Part shown: piece by piece, positions 48,510-57,430 of the stretch
How positions within the stretch are numbered: the first letter of the stretch is position 1
Layout: each line of letters begins with the position of its first letter
Assembly: GCA_024639185.1 (NCBI GenBank)
Contig: JAHEIW010000004.1
Span: 29,999-93,998, forward strand
DNA length: 64,000 nucleotides
Source of the DNA: Deltaproteobacteria bacterium
GTDB taxonomy: Bacteria > Desulfobacterota > Desulfobacteria > Desulfobacterales > JAHEIW01
Direction of reading: 5' to 3'
The notes under the pieces: generated by a model
Database searches by the model: none
What the model was told of the DNA's origin: nothing
What the model saw: the letters and a program-made list of their open reading frames with translations, nothing else
Position numbers and translations under genes: made by a program

Positions 48510-49505
48510 TTACTGGTTGACCGCCGCCATTCCTTCGGGCGAGTATCGATCCCCGAGCACCTGATCAGCCAATTCATTGAGCGTAGCTCGATTCTCCTCT
48601 GTGAGGCGACAGTCAAGTGCTCCCAGGTTGGTCTGGAGATTGGCGAGCTTGGTCGTGCCTGGAATGGCTACAACATGATCCCCGTGGTCCAACACCCAAG
48701 CCAAAGCAACCTGCGCTGCCACGCATCCCTTTTGGGCAGCAATCTCCTTGATCGCCTCCACCAGTTTGAGGTTAGACTCGATGTTTCCCGGCTGAAACCG
48801 AGGCTGCATCTGGGTCCGGAAATCAGTCTCGCTGGTGGGCCGATCGCTGGTTGAGGTGTAGCGGCCGGTCAACATTCCCCTACCTAAGGGCGAGTAGGCT
48901 ACCAAGCTGATGCCAAGCTCCACACATGTGGGGAGTATGTCCTTCTCAATATCCCGGCTAAATATCGAGTACTCGGTCTGAAGGGCAGCAATGGGATGAA
49001 CAGCATGTGCCCGCTCAATCGTCTTGGCTGAAGCCTCTGACAAGCCAACAGCCCTGATCTTGCCCTCTTGAACTAACTTCGCCATCTCGCCGACTGTATC
49101 CTCGATCTGCGTGGCCGGATCAACACGGTGGAGATAATACAGGTCGATCTTCTCGATACCCAGACGCTTAAGACTCTTTTCGCAAGAGTTCCGGACATTG
49201 GCCGGAGAGCCGTCCACCCCCACGAAGGCGCCCGTGGCCGGGTCCCGTTGGGGACCAAACTTGGTCGCCAGAACAATTTGGTCCCAACGTCCGGCGAAAG
49301 CCTTACCCAGTAGTTGCTCGTTGCGTCCTTGGCCGTAGATTTCCGCGGTATCAAAATGAGTGATACCCAGATCTACGGCCCGGTGGAGTAGATTGATGGC
49401 CTCCGACTCTTGCGTCGGTTCCCCGTAAAACTCGGAAAGTCCCATACATCCAAGTCCAATGGCCGATACTGAAATCCCTGATTGCCCAAGATTACGCGAC
49501 AACAT
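48510..49505 (-). CDS. Aldo/keto reductase, probable integron gene cassette
   Basis: MLSRNLGQSGISVSAIGLGCMGLSEFYG...DTAEIYGQGRNEQLLGKAFAGR; start at 49505 preceded by aaaggaggcgtt. Flanked by attC and a core-site boundary at 49556-49564. Confidence 0.92.
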   Translation of the reverse strand: MLSRNLGQSGISVSAIGLGCMGLSEFYGEPTQESEAINLLHRAVDLGITHFDTAEIYGQGRNEQLLGKAFAGRWDQIVLATKFGPQRDPATGAFVGVDGSPANVRNSCEKSLKRLGIEKIDLYYLHRVDPATQIEDTVGEMAKLVQEGKIRAVGLSEASAKTIERAHAVHPIAALQTEYSIFSRDIEKDILPTCVELGISLVAYSPLGRGMLTGRYTSTSDRPTSETDFRTQMQPRFQPGNIESNLKLVEAIKEIAAQKGCVAAQVALAWVLDHGDHVVAIPGTTKLANLQTNLGALDCRLTEENRATLNELADQVLGDRYSPEGMAAVNQ

Positions 49506-49857
49506 AACGCCTCCTTTACCCCTATACATAGACTTGATTCCTATTCCCTCAATTAGCACCTAACGTCAGTGAGTTGCATTTTTGCATGCATACTGGTCAA
49601 ATGATGGAAAAATACGATGATATTATAAAAATGCGTTTTGTTTACTTTCCACACAGAATCCGCAATACAAAAAATTATACAATCGAACGCTGACTTACGC
49701 AACAAACTGTGAACGGTGTTTTTTAGTACGCTGATTTTTCTTCCCGTTCATCATTTGATAAACGCTAAAAAGAAAAATGAGTCTGCATATGATCAGAAAA
49801 TTCGAAGATATTTTAGACATTGCTCAGCATTTATTTTTTCACCTCTTTGCAATTAAC

Positions 49858-50304
49858 TTAGACAAACGTTTCTCCGCTGAATAATTTTTCATAGCGGGCA
49901 TAGTTTTCCAGCAGGCGATCACCAAGCATTGCGGCCAGACGCTGAAAGAAGATCAGGCCATTGGCAGGATCTATTTCTAATAGCTTTCTCAGTTTGCGCC
50001 GGTGAAGTTTGCGGATCGTCGTCGCTGCAACGCATACTGCAGTTGCGGAATACGTCGCGCGGCCCACCAGACTGGACCATCCAAAGGTCTCGCCGGGGCG
50101 ACTGACGATATGGACCACATGACCGGTTTCACCCATCTTCAAATGGACACGGCCGATCAACAGAAGATATGCGTGATCCGCCGGGTCCCCTTTTTCAAAG
50201 AGAATATCGCCCTTCGCATATTCTTCTTTGGCCGAAGCAGCGGTGAGCCCATCCACAAAGTCCTGGCCCACTCCGCGTGTAAGATCTACCTGCTGAATAT
50301 ACAT
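49858..50304 (-). CDS. Cyclic-nucleotide-binding domain protein
   Basis: EYAKGDILFEKGDPADHAYLLLIGRVHLKMGETGHVVHIVSRPGETFGWSSLVGRATYSATAVC; no C-terminal HTH. Confidence 0.85.
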   Translation of the reverse strand: MYIQQVDLTRGVGQDFVDGLTAASAKEEYAKGDILFEKGDPADHAYLLLIGRVHLKMGETGHVVHIVSRPGETFGWSSLVGRATYSATAVCVAATTIRKLHRRKLRKLLEIDPANGLIFFQRLAAMLGDRLLENYARYEKLFSGETFV

Positions 50305-50526
50305 GCGTTGTGCTCCTTTCTGCAGACGCTTTCACACCGGCATTCTGTATGAAAATTACATAGCAATCTAATCCGCTAGACCCATTAGCACGAACTACTT
50401 CCGAGCGTCAATAAAGGGCCTAAACTTTCAAATCCCAAATTTCCTGAAATTATTGAAAAAGAACAAAAGCTGCTTAATTTAACCTCACCGTAAACGATTT
50501 CGCAATGCTTATCGCCGCCAAAAGTA

Positions 50527-51297
50527 ATGATGATGCTGCATTACCTGACAGACAAAAATGTTTTTCAAGTCGTTTTGGCCGTAATCGGACTGTTGAGCTG
50601 TATCGGGTTGCTGAACGGTTGCACCGAGGTGGTTGTGCCCGGGGCGATGGCCGGGGGCGGCGAGTACTATCGCTATACGACCTCGAATATTGCCAAAGAA
50701 ACCCTAATGGGCGATGAGCCAGAGATTACAGCGGCTGCCCGAAAGGCCCTGACACGCATGGACGTGCGGGTGCATTCAGTAACGCCCTATACAGATGAGA
50801 CCGTTATTCTGGCCTCTACACCTGAATTGGCGATTAACATCAAAATTGTTCCGGTGACATCCAAATCCACCCAGGTTATTGTGGATGCCAAAGAAGATCA
50901 CATCATCAAAAAAGACAAAGCAACCGCCGATGCCATCTTAGCCCAGATTCGACAGGCGCTGGCCGATGAGGCTTCCGCTGATAATGTGTTTTCAAAGGTT
51001 TTTGTAAAAAACAATTGTCAACACCGCATTTATGTGGCCGTGCGTTTTTTGACGGCTAAAAGTGAGCCGGAACACTGGGCAACCCGGGGCTGGTTTTCGC
51101 TGAATGCGGGCCAAAAAAAACACATTGCCGATACCCGCAACCGCTTCATTTATTTTTATGCCGAAACACGCTTGAAGGATAAACGGTACTGGGGAGGCAA
51201 TGATTTTTACTGGTTCGAAGGCCAGCGCTTCGGATTTTTCAAAGCGGATTTTGGCCATGAAACCGGTGACATCACCCAATCCTTCGGTTGTGATTAA
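50527..51297 (+). CDS. Lipoprotein with DUF3568-like N-terminus and DUF1036-like C-terminus
   Basis: Lipobox LLNGC; C-terminal VKNNCQHRIYVAVRFLTAKSEPEHWATRGWFSLNAGQKKHIADTRNRFIYFYAETRL. Confidence 0.6.
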   Translation: MMMLHYLTDKNVFQVVLAVIGLLSCIGLLNGCTEVVVPGAMAGGGEYYRYTTSNIAKETLMGDEPEITAAARKALTRMDVRVHSVTPYTDETVILASTPELAINIKIVPVTSKSTQVIVDAKEDHIIKKDKATADAILAQIRQALADEASADNVFSKVFVKNNCQHRIYVAVRFLTAKSEPEHWATRGWFSLNAGQKKHIADTRNRFIYFYAETRLKDKRYWGGNDFYWFEGQRFGFFKADFGHETGDITQSFGCD

Positions 51298-51513
51298 CGT
51301 CTGCTGACGTATTGCCAATGCACCTCCCCCCTTTTATTGCGCGGCAAAATTAAATCTTGACATATGCCACAATGTGGTATATCGCGATCTCAGTAGGTTG
51401 CACCAAGTTGCTAAACAGCTAATTCATCCCGTTTAATTGTACGCTGACCCTGAGCGGTAGTGCGATTAAGATCTTTGAACTCGAATGCGACAGCCGTTAA
51501 ATGGAGGTGAGGC

Positions 51514-51813
51514 ATGGAAGCTGCGACAGACTATCGAAAATGCAAACGGTTTTACCATAATTCCACTATTTTGCTGGAGGATGAGCACAAAGGCTCCTTT
51601 GCCTATGGTAAAATTTGTAATATGAGTGGTGCCGGTATGTTTTTTGTCACAGAATTTGCCTTCCGACCCGGAACGCAGGTTCGATTCAGACTTGGTAACC
51701 CACCTTTTAAATCCTGCCCCAATGAATTTTGCGGAATCGTTAAATGGTGCAAGGACACCGGCGATGAGGACGGCTCTGATTATGCGTTTGGTGTCGGTGT
51801 TGAATTCTGCTAA
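51514..51813 (+). CDS. PilZ-domain protein
   Basis: GKICNMSGAGMFFVTEFAFRPGTQVRFRL ... single small PilZ-like domain. Confidence 0.65.
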   Translation: MEAATDYRKCKRFYHNSTILLEDEHKGSFAYGKICNMSGAGMFFVTEFAFRPGTQVRFRLGNPPFKSCPNEFCGIVKWCKDTGDEDGSDYAFGVGVEFC

Positions 51814-52159
51814 AACCTGTCCAAAGAATGCATCTAACGCCCGAGAGCTGCGTTTTCCAGGATAAATGGATTACACATCTATTTTATAAACGCTAAGGTG
51901 TGCATCACAGGATAAATGGATTACACATCTATTTTATAAACGCTAAGGTGTGCATCACAGGATAAATGGATTACACGTCTATTTTATAAACGCTAAGGTG
52001 TGCATCACAGGATAAATGGATTACACACCTATTTTTATTGTAAATTAAGGTGTGCATCAAACCGATTCAAAATACTCGAATACTAACGTGTATACTCCGT
52101 TTTTGAAATGATTTTGCGCCTTGTCCTCGGACGCTAACTACTATTTTTAGGACAGGTTT
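51812..52159. repeat. Palindromic repeat family, copy B, with internal tandem array
   Basis: Outer arms AAACCTGTCC / GGACAGGTTT; left and right cores match copies C and D. Confidence 0.8.
51859..52058. repeat. 50-bp tandem repeat, about 4 units
   Basis: aggataaatggattacacatctattttataaacgctaaggtgtgcatcac repeated at 51859, 51909, 51959, 52009 (last diverged). Confidence 0.95.
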
Positions 52160-52184
52160 GTGTCATTTTTAAAAATTAAAGATT

Positions 52185-52222
52185 AAAACCCCATTTCCCC
52201 GGTTGGGAAAATGGGGTTTTTT
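52185..52222. terminator. Strong intrinsic terminator
   Basis: aaaaccccatttccccggttgggaaaatggggtttttt. Confidence 0.8.
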
Positions 52223-52478
52223 AGTAAGTGTATTGGAAAGCTGGAAAGAGCTCAATTTGTTCCCGGATTGATTTAGGCGGCAACCTTACATTTTGCCAAA
52301 GCATCCGGGTCTTTCCAACAGATACTGATCGTTGAACCAATTTTCAGGTGCGATGGTTTCTGTATTTCGCACACCATTTTCGTGCACTGGCTGATGAACG
52401 AGCGTCCGGTAACGCGGCTGACCGCTGCAGCCAGCTAATCTTTTTTCCAGCTTGCGTCTTGGACCGGGCGCAGGATGA

Positions 52479-53285
52479 TCATTTAAATTCGATTACCACG
52501 CGGCTGTTTGTTTGGCTGTTTGCCGAGTGTGCACCAGCGTCTACAGCTGAAATTTTTGAAGATTCAACCCCTTTTGCGATCAGATAGTTTTTGACGGTGT
52601 TGGCACGAACTTCCGACACCATCTGATCATAAGATGACGTGCCGGTTGCATCTGAAAACCCGATTACATTAATTTTGGTTTGCGGATTTTTTGCCAGAAA
52701 GAGCGCGACACGATCTAGCCTTTCATATGCTGTGGCGGTCAGATCATTTGAGTTGGCGCTAAAATAGACGATGAAAGGTTTATCGGGATTGATACCTAAA
52801 GCCGACTGGGAAGTCGAAGTCTGAGTCGGGGTACTGGGTTTAACCGCTGCCGGGGCACGAGACGTTCTGCCCGTCGCCTGTTTGTTTACAAAAGGAAATA
52901 CATCAGTATAGCCGGTGATGTCTGTTACTAAAAGAATAACAAAAACCAATAAAACAACGATAAGAAACGTTTCAAAAAAGCCGCTGCCAGCCGGTAGCTG
53001 ATCCATCTGATCTGCGATCTGTTCGAGCTCGGCGTCTGTCAGGCTATTCACCTGGGCTTGAACCGCTGCAGGATCGATTCCCCGGGATTCCAGAACCGCC
53101 TTGATATCCTCTCTGATCAGGTAAATGCTCAATCGATCCCGTATACGCTCTCCACGGTCTAAATGAATTGTTTCCTCGGTGCTGATGATTGCCGCCCATA
53201 CCGATTGATAGGGTCCGGATATCATCAGTATGTGGAACGCCAGCATCCAGACAGCGGGTTTTAATATCTTGCGAATGATGTCCAA
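52479..53285 (-). CDS. OmpA-family C-terminal domain protein
   Basis: IVYFSANSNDLTATAYERLDRVALFLAKNPQTKINVIGFSDATGTSSYDQMVSEVRANTVKNYLIAKGVESSKISAVDAG; two N-terminal hydrophobic segments, one mid-protein TM. Confidence 0.85.
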   Translation of the reverse strand: MDIIRKILKPAVWMLAFHILMISGPYQSVWAAIISTEETIHLDRGERIRDRLSIYLIREDIKAVLESRGIDPAAVQAQVNSLTDAELEQIADQMDQLPAGSGFFETFLIVVLLVFVILLVTDITGYTDVFPFVNKQATGRTSRAPAAVKPSTPTQTSTSQSALGINPDKPFIVYFSANSNDLTATAYERLDRVALFLAKNPQTKINVIGFSDATGTSSYDQMVSEVRANTVKNYLIAKGVESSKISAVDAGAHSANSQTNSRVVIEFK

Positions 53286-53689
53286 ATGAGATCTCCTTTA
53301 GCGCGGGTTGAATTCCAAATATCGAGGCGGCACAACTCTGTAATTCATAGCGCCTCTTTGAAAATGGCATGGCGAGTCAACACGCTTTTATGTTGTCAAT
53401 TTTTTCTGGGGCGGCACCCGATTAGCTGTTTTAAAACCGCCTCTTAATGCCGCCGGCCACCGGAAATCGAGGGGCTCAAAAAGTACAGGCTATCCCAGTC
53501 GCCCAAAATGGAACAACCGAGATAGCCTAGCCATAACACCAAACCGCGAAAAAAGAGGGCAAGCATTATGGATCTAGTATATGGTAGCACTAGTGGTTAA
53601 TGGAAAACAATATATATTATTGCAGGGGTTACATTTTTTTTAAAACCAAAGCCGAAATCAGAACGCCAATTACCTCAGGGCCCCTGCGC

Positions 53690-54259
53690 TTATGCCAGCC
53701 CCGCATCCTCAAACAGCTTTTTCATGCCAGATTTATTCGTAAATATCTCTTCACGGGTCAGGCCTTCCAGTTCATGGGGAAACACCAGCCACTGATCGGT
53801 CTCATGAATATAGTAATCCGGAACGATGTCTGTTAGATTAAATTTGGGCTTAAACCAGGCCGTCGCAACCCGGATGTCCTTTGGCAGATTGCGTCGCATT
53901 TTCGCCGTCAGGGTCTCGATAACAGCCTTGATGCTGTTGCCGGTATCAAAGACATCATCGACGATCAGCAGGCCGTCTTCCCAGTTGGCCTGCCGGATAA
54001 CATACTCGAGTCCATGGACGCGGACTTTTTTGTCTCTTTTTTTGATGCCGTAATAAGAAGAGGTGCGGATAGCGATATGATCGGTTTTAACACCCAGATG
54101 GTCCATTATTTCCTGGACTGCAATCCCTACGGGCGTACCGCCCCGCCAAACGCCGATAATAAAACTGGGTCTGAACCCGCTTTTAAAAATGCGCAGACCC
54201 AGCTCAAATGAATCATTTAACAATTCCTGGGCGGTCAGGTATCGTTTTTCATCAACCAT
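53690..54259 (-). CDS. Phosphoribosyltransferase (hypoxanthine/xanthine PRTase-like)
   Basis: PSFIIGVWRGGTPVGIAVQEIMDHLG ... GLLIVDDVFDTGNSIKAVIETL (PRPP loop). Confidence 0.88.
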   Translation of the reverse strand: MVDEKRYLTAQELLNDSFELGLRIFKSGFRPSFIIGVWRGGTPVGIAVQEIMDHLGVKTDHIAIRTSSYYGIKKRDKKVRVHGLEYVIRQANWEDGLLIVDDVFDTGNSIKAVIETLTAKMRRNLPKDIRVATAWFKPKFNLTDIVPDYYIHETDQWLVFPHELEGLTREEIFTNKSGMKKLFEDAGLA

Positions 54260-54296
54260 AATCAGCTAACGGGGTTCCCTGTCATGAGATCAATTC

Positions 54297-54440
54297 GAAG
54301 CTATCTCAAAAATGCATCTTACGCCCAAGGGCTGCGTTAAAAACCGATTCAAAATGCTCGAATACTGTCGTGTATGCTCCACTTTTGAATCGGTTTTCGC
54401 CTTGCCCTTAGACGTAATCTACTATTTTTGAGACAGCTTC
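54297..54440. repeat. Palindromic repeat family, copy C (144 bp)
   Basis: GAAGCTATCTCAAAAAT ... ATTTTTGAGACAGCTTC, nested AAGGGC...GCCCTT and CCGATTCAAAA/TTTTGAATCGG. Confidence 0.85.
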
Positions 54441-54529
54441 TCGTTATCCTCATTATATTTTTCAATGCCGCTCTTAGTCAAACGAAAAATCGACTTCATC
54501 TGATGATAGCCTTAATTATTAGACGGACC

Positions 54530-55075
54530 TCAAGTGAGTCTTGTAAACGGCTTGCCATGAGTGTTAAGCGACACCTTATCATAGGGCAGCGATTCTCTGG
54601 GATGCCCCGGCTTGACTTCATCCGGGTGGCCGATAGCAATAATGGATACCACCTTCATCCGCGCCGGCAGATTGAGGTGTTCGGCGATATAGCCTTCGGC
54701 CGTCTGGCGGTCATCGTGTTTCCTTTCTCTGATCTGAATCCAGCAACTGCCCAACTCAAGGGATGTAGCCGCCAGATGGATAAAAGCTGACGCAATCGAT
54801 GCGTCCTCGATCCATACATCGGCTATTTGTGGGTCGCCGCAGACGACAATTCCCAGGGTCGCATTTTTTAAAAACGTGGCGCCATGTGGCTTTGCACGGG
54901 ACAGTTTTTGCAGCAGATCGGGTTCGGTCACAACCACAAATTCCCATGAATTTTTACCCATTGATGTCGGGGCGCGCAGCGCCGCCTCTATCAATTGATC
55001 AATCGTTGCCGAATCCACCGGTTTGTCCAGGTATTTTCGAATACTTCTGCGCTTTTTTAAAAGTTCTAAAAACAT
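54530..55075 (-). CDS. Nitroreductase family protein
   Basis: MMFLELLKKRRSIRKYLDKPVDSATIDQLIEAALRAPTSMGKNSWEFVVV. Confidence 0.9.
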   Translation of the reverse strand: MFLELLKKRRSIRKYLDKPVDSATIDQLIEAALRAPTSMGKNSWEFVVVTEPDLLQKLSRAKPHGATFLKNATLGIVVCGDPQIADVWIEDASIASAFIHLAATSLELGSCWIQIRERKHDDRQTAEGYIAEHLNLPARMKVVSIIAIGHPDEVKPGHPRESLPYDKVSLNTHGKPFTRLT

Positions 55076-55088
55076 CATCACCCTCCTT

Positions 55089-55175
55089 AAAAACGATCTC
55101 AAAAATGCATCTAACGCCCAAGGGCTGTGTTCTCCAGGATAAATGGATTACACATCTATTTTTGAGATCGTTTTT
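55089..55175. repeat. Palindromic repeat family, copy D (short form)
   Basis: Arms AAAAACGATCTCAAAAA / TTTTTGAGATCGTTTTT (perfect 17 bp) around one copy of the 50-bp unit core (ccaggataaatggattacacatct). Confidence 0.85.
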
Positions 55176-55303
55176 ACAATTTTGTTTTACTCCGGGTATG
55201 CGAACGAATTTAATTGGTCACCAAAAATTAAGTTAATCACTTGCAGCTACCTCTAAGACTTTGAGGATTTGAATTTGAGCGAAGGCCATGATAAAATTTT
55301 TTT

Positions 55304-56179
55304 ATGGTACAGTCAAAGAAAATAAGACCGATGAAAATTTTAAAAGAAAAAATAAGTTATAGGGTGATATGCGCTTTAGGCGCGATGCTGGTTATTTTGG
55401 TGCTGGCAAGTAGTGCTGCAGCACAGGAAGTGGCGGTTATCAAAGTCCAATACCGGCGCGCAGCTGAGCTGGTGCCAGTTGTTCAAAGCCTGCTTTCAGA
55501 TGACGGCAGCGTTACCGTCAGTCAGCGGGTCAATTCACTGGTCATCGTGGATAGCGCCGAGGCGATCCAACGCGTGTACGACTATGTTGAACGATTTGAC
55601 ACTCGGGTTGAACAGGTCCGCATACGCGTGCGATTTCATAGCGGCCACACCGGAGATCAGGAAGCGCACGCCGTTGGCGGCCGGTATTCCAGCAACGACC
55701 GCCGGGTTGATGCCGGGGGCCGAAAAAAAGAAGGAACGAGCATTAATTTTAGAAGTCGCGCCTACCGGCAAAGCGGCAGCGCCGAGGCTTTTGTGGTTGC
55801 CATGTCCGGCAGCCCGGCTTTTGTTCGCACAGGAAAAGAAATCCCTTATTTGAGCAGTTCGCCTTTTATCAGGCGCCATGCTCCGGGCGGCGCAACGGTC
55901 GAATGGCATAGCGTTGAAAGCGGATTTGAAGTCACACCGACACTCGCTGGCGACAATGTCATCTTAAAAATTGTTCCGCGCATCGCCTATGACGACCGTG
56001 ACGATACGGTTATCCGTTTTTTCGGGGCTCAGACGGAATTGACAGTGCCATTCGGGCAATGGGTGGAGATCGGCGGGGCGGACAACCGGCAAAACGAAAT
56101 TATTCAAGAGATTCTTTCCCAGCGCACCGGCAGGGGGCAGACCACTCATTCGATGTCAATATTGGTAGAACGACCCTAG
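55304..56179 (+). CDS. Short secretin-like protein (N-domain plus secretin-domain-like C-terminus)
   Basis: VAVIKVQYRRAAELVPVVQSLLSDDGSVTVSQRVNSLVIVDSAEAIQRVYDYVERFDT (secretin N-domain); GKEIPYLS...VESGFEVTPTLAGDNVILKIVPRIAY. Confidence 0.7.
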   Translation: MVQSKKIRPMKILKEKISYRVICALGAMLVILVLASSAAAQEVAVIKVQYRRAAELVPVVQSLLSDDGSVTVSQRVNSLVIVDSAEAIQRVYDYVERFDTRVEQVRIRVRFHSGHTGDQEAHAVGGRYSSNDRRVDAGGRKKEGTSINFRSRAYRQSGSAEAFVVAMSGSPAFVRTGKEIPYLSSSPFIRRHAPGGATVEWHSVESGFEVTPTLAGDNVILKIVPRIAYDDRDDTVIRFFGAQTELTVPFGQWVEIGGADNRQNEIIQEILSQRTGRGQTTHSMSILVERP

Positions 56180-56479
56180 CAATTTCTGGCCATAAATGGC
56201 TCATTTCTATACGGAAATTCTATCTTTCAATTTCTAACACTTGAACACCGGCACCTGTTTACACACCATTTTCTCCCATCGAAGTTTTACTGAAGTCCAA
56301 AGCCTTGAAGACCAAGGAGAGGCTAATCTGATTTTACCTTGCACACTGATCCCTGAGGCCTTATAACAAATAACGGTGCTTATTTTATACACTATAAGAT
56401 TTGATCGTCAGGTTAATGTTCTATTGAGCATTTAATCAACACCCTTCCAAGGCATTAAAGGGGGAAAGGAGGGGATTGT

Positions 56480-56833
56480 ATGAAGTCGCTTTTAATATTG
56501 ATAATCGCGGCCGTTTTTCTGGCGCCGGCTACCGCCGGTTCTGCTGATTGTGGCCCGATGACCAGCGGCCATAATCTTCTGGCTTGCATCGAAAGCAGCG
56601 ATCCACAGCTTTACGGCTATGGTCTGGGATTTATCTCAGGTGTCACATTTGCCTACCGTGCAATACATGATGGTGCAGTGAAGCCGGAAAAGATTTGCAT
56701 CCCAAAAGGCGTTAAAATAAAAGAGGTGAAGCTGGTTGTCGAAGACTACCTGTCCAATCATCCCGACAAGCTGGACCAAACACCCTGGGTGCTGGTATCC
56801 GAAGCCATTAGAGAGGCCTTCCGGTGTTACTGA
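56480..56833 (+). CDS. Rap1a/Tai immunity-like domain protein
   Basis: Signal peptide; YGLGFISGVTFAYRA...ICIPKGVKIKEVKLVVEDYLSNHPDKLDQTPWVLVSEAIREAFRC. Confidence 0.6.
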   Translation: MKSLLILIIAAVFLAPATAGSADCGPMTSGHNLLACIESSDPQLYGYGLGFISGVTFAYRAIHDGAVKPEKICIPKGVKIKEVKLVVEDYLSNHPDKLDQTPWVLVSEAIREAFRCY

Positions 56834-57015
56834 AACCCTTGGGTTGTGCCTGAAATCGGTTCGTCAGTTGACACGTTATCTTTTAAAAAGCGGGTAAGCG
56901 ACAAGGCCAGAAGCCGGCGAGTCCGGATAATTGAAAGTCAAAAGGCACAAAGGATTAAGGCTTCGAGCCTTCTGGGATCCCGGCCTCCCGGCAAAAAATA
57001 AAGGGTAAGCGCATT

Positions 57016-57354
57016 ATGGCCAAAATTATTCCCCTCGAAAATGAAGATCAGGACCGCTGGAAACAACACAATACCCATGTGCTCGAGGCGGTTCAAGATA
57101 AGGCACTGAAAGAAATGATCAAGCAGGTCCTGCATTTACATGAAATGGAGCATAGCGGTGAATGGCGCCAGGCACATCATCGGCTTGATTTTTCAAAATC
57201 CACATTCCGGGATTATCTGCAACTTTACGCGCGCTGGTCGATTCCCGAATTTCGAATTCTCGAAGAAGCCGTATTTGAAAACCTCGATGAGCTCAAGCGC
57301 AAGGGGTTATACAGCGTTTTGATTCGGCTTAGAAAAGAGAAAGATGCAAAGTAA
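57016..57354 (+). CDS. Hypothetical protein
   Basis: 112 aa with coding-like composition; no recognised family. Confidence 0.45.
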   Translation: MAKIIPLENEDQDRWKQHNTHVLEAVQDKALKEMIKQVLHLHEMEHSGEWRQAHHRLDFSKSTFRDYLQLYARWSIPEFRILEEAVFENLDELKRKGLYSVLIRLRKEKDAK

Positions 57355-57430
57355 TTAGCCGGGTCTCTGGTTTGTCAATGGTTTAATGCGGCGCAAGAAT
57401 TACCCGTTTGCGCCGGACCGGGAGTAACAA

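Noticed and set aside
51859-52058. Tandem 50-bp array as a CRISPR array
   Set aside because: Units are contiguous and near identical with no variable spacers; part of a palindromic element.
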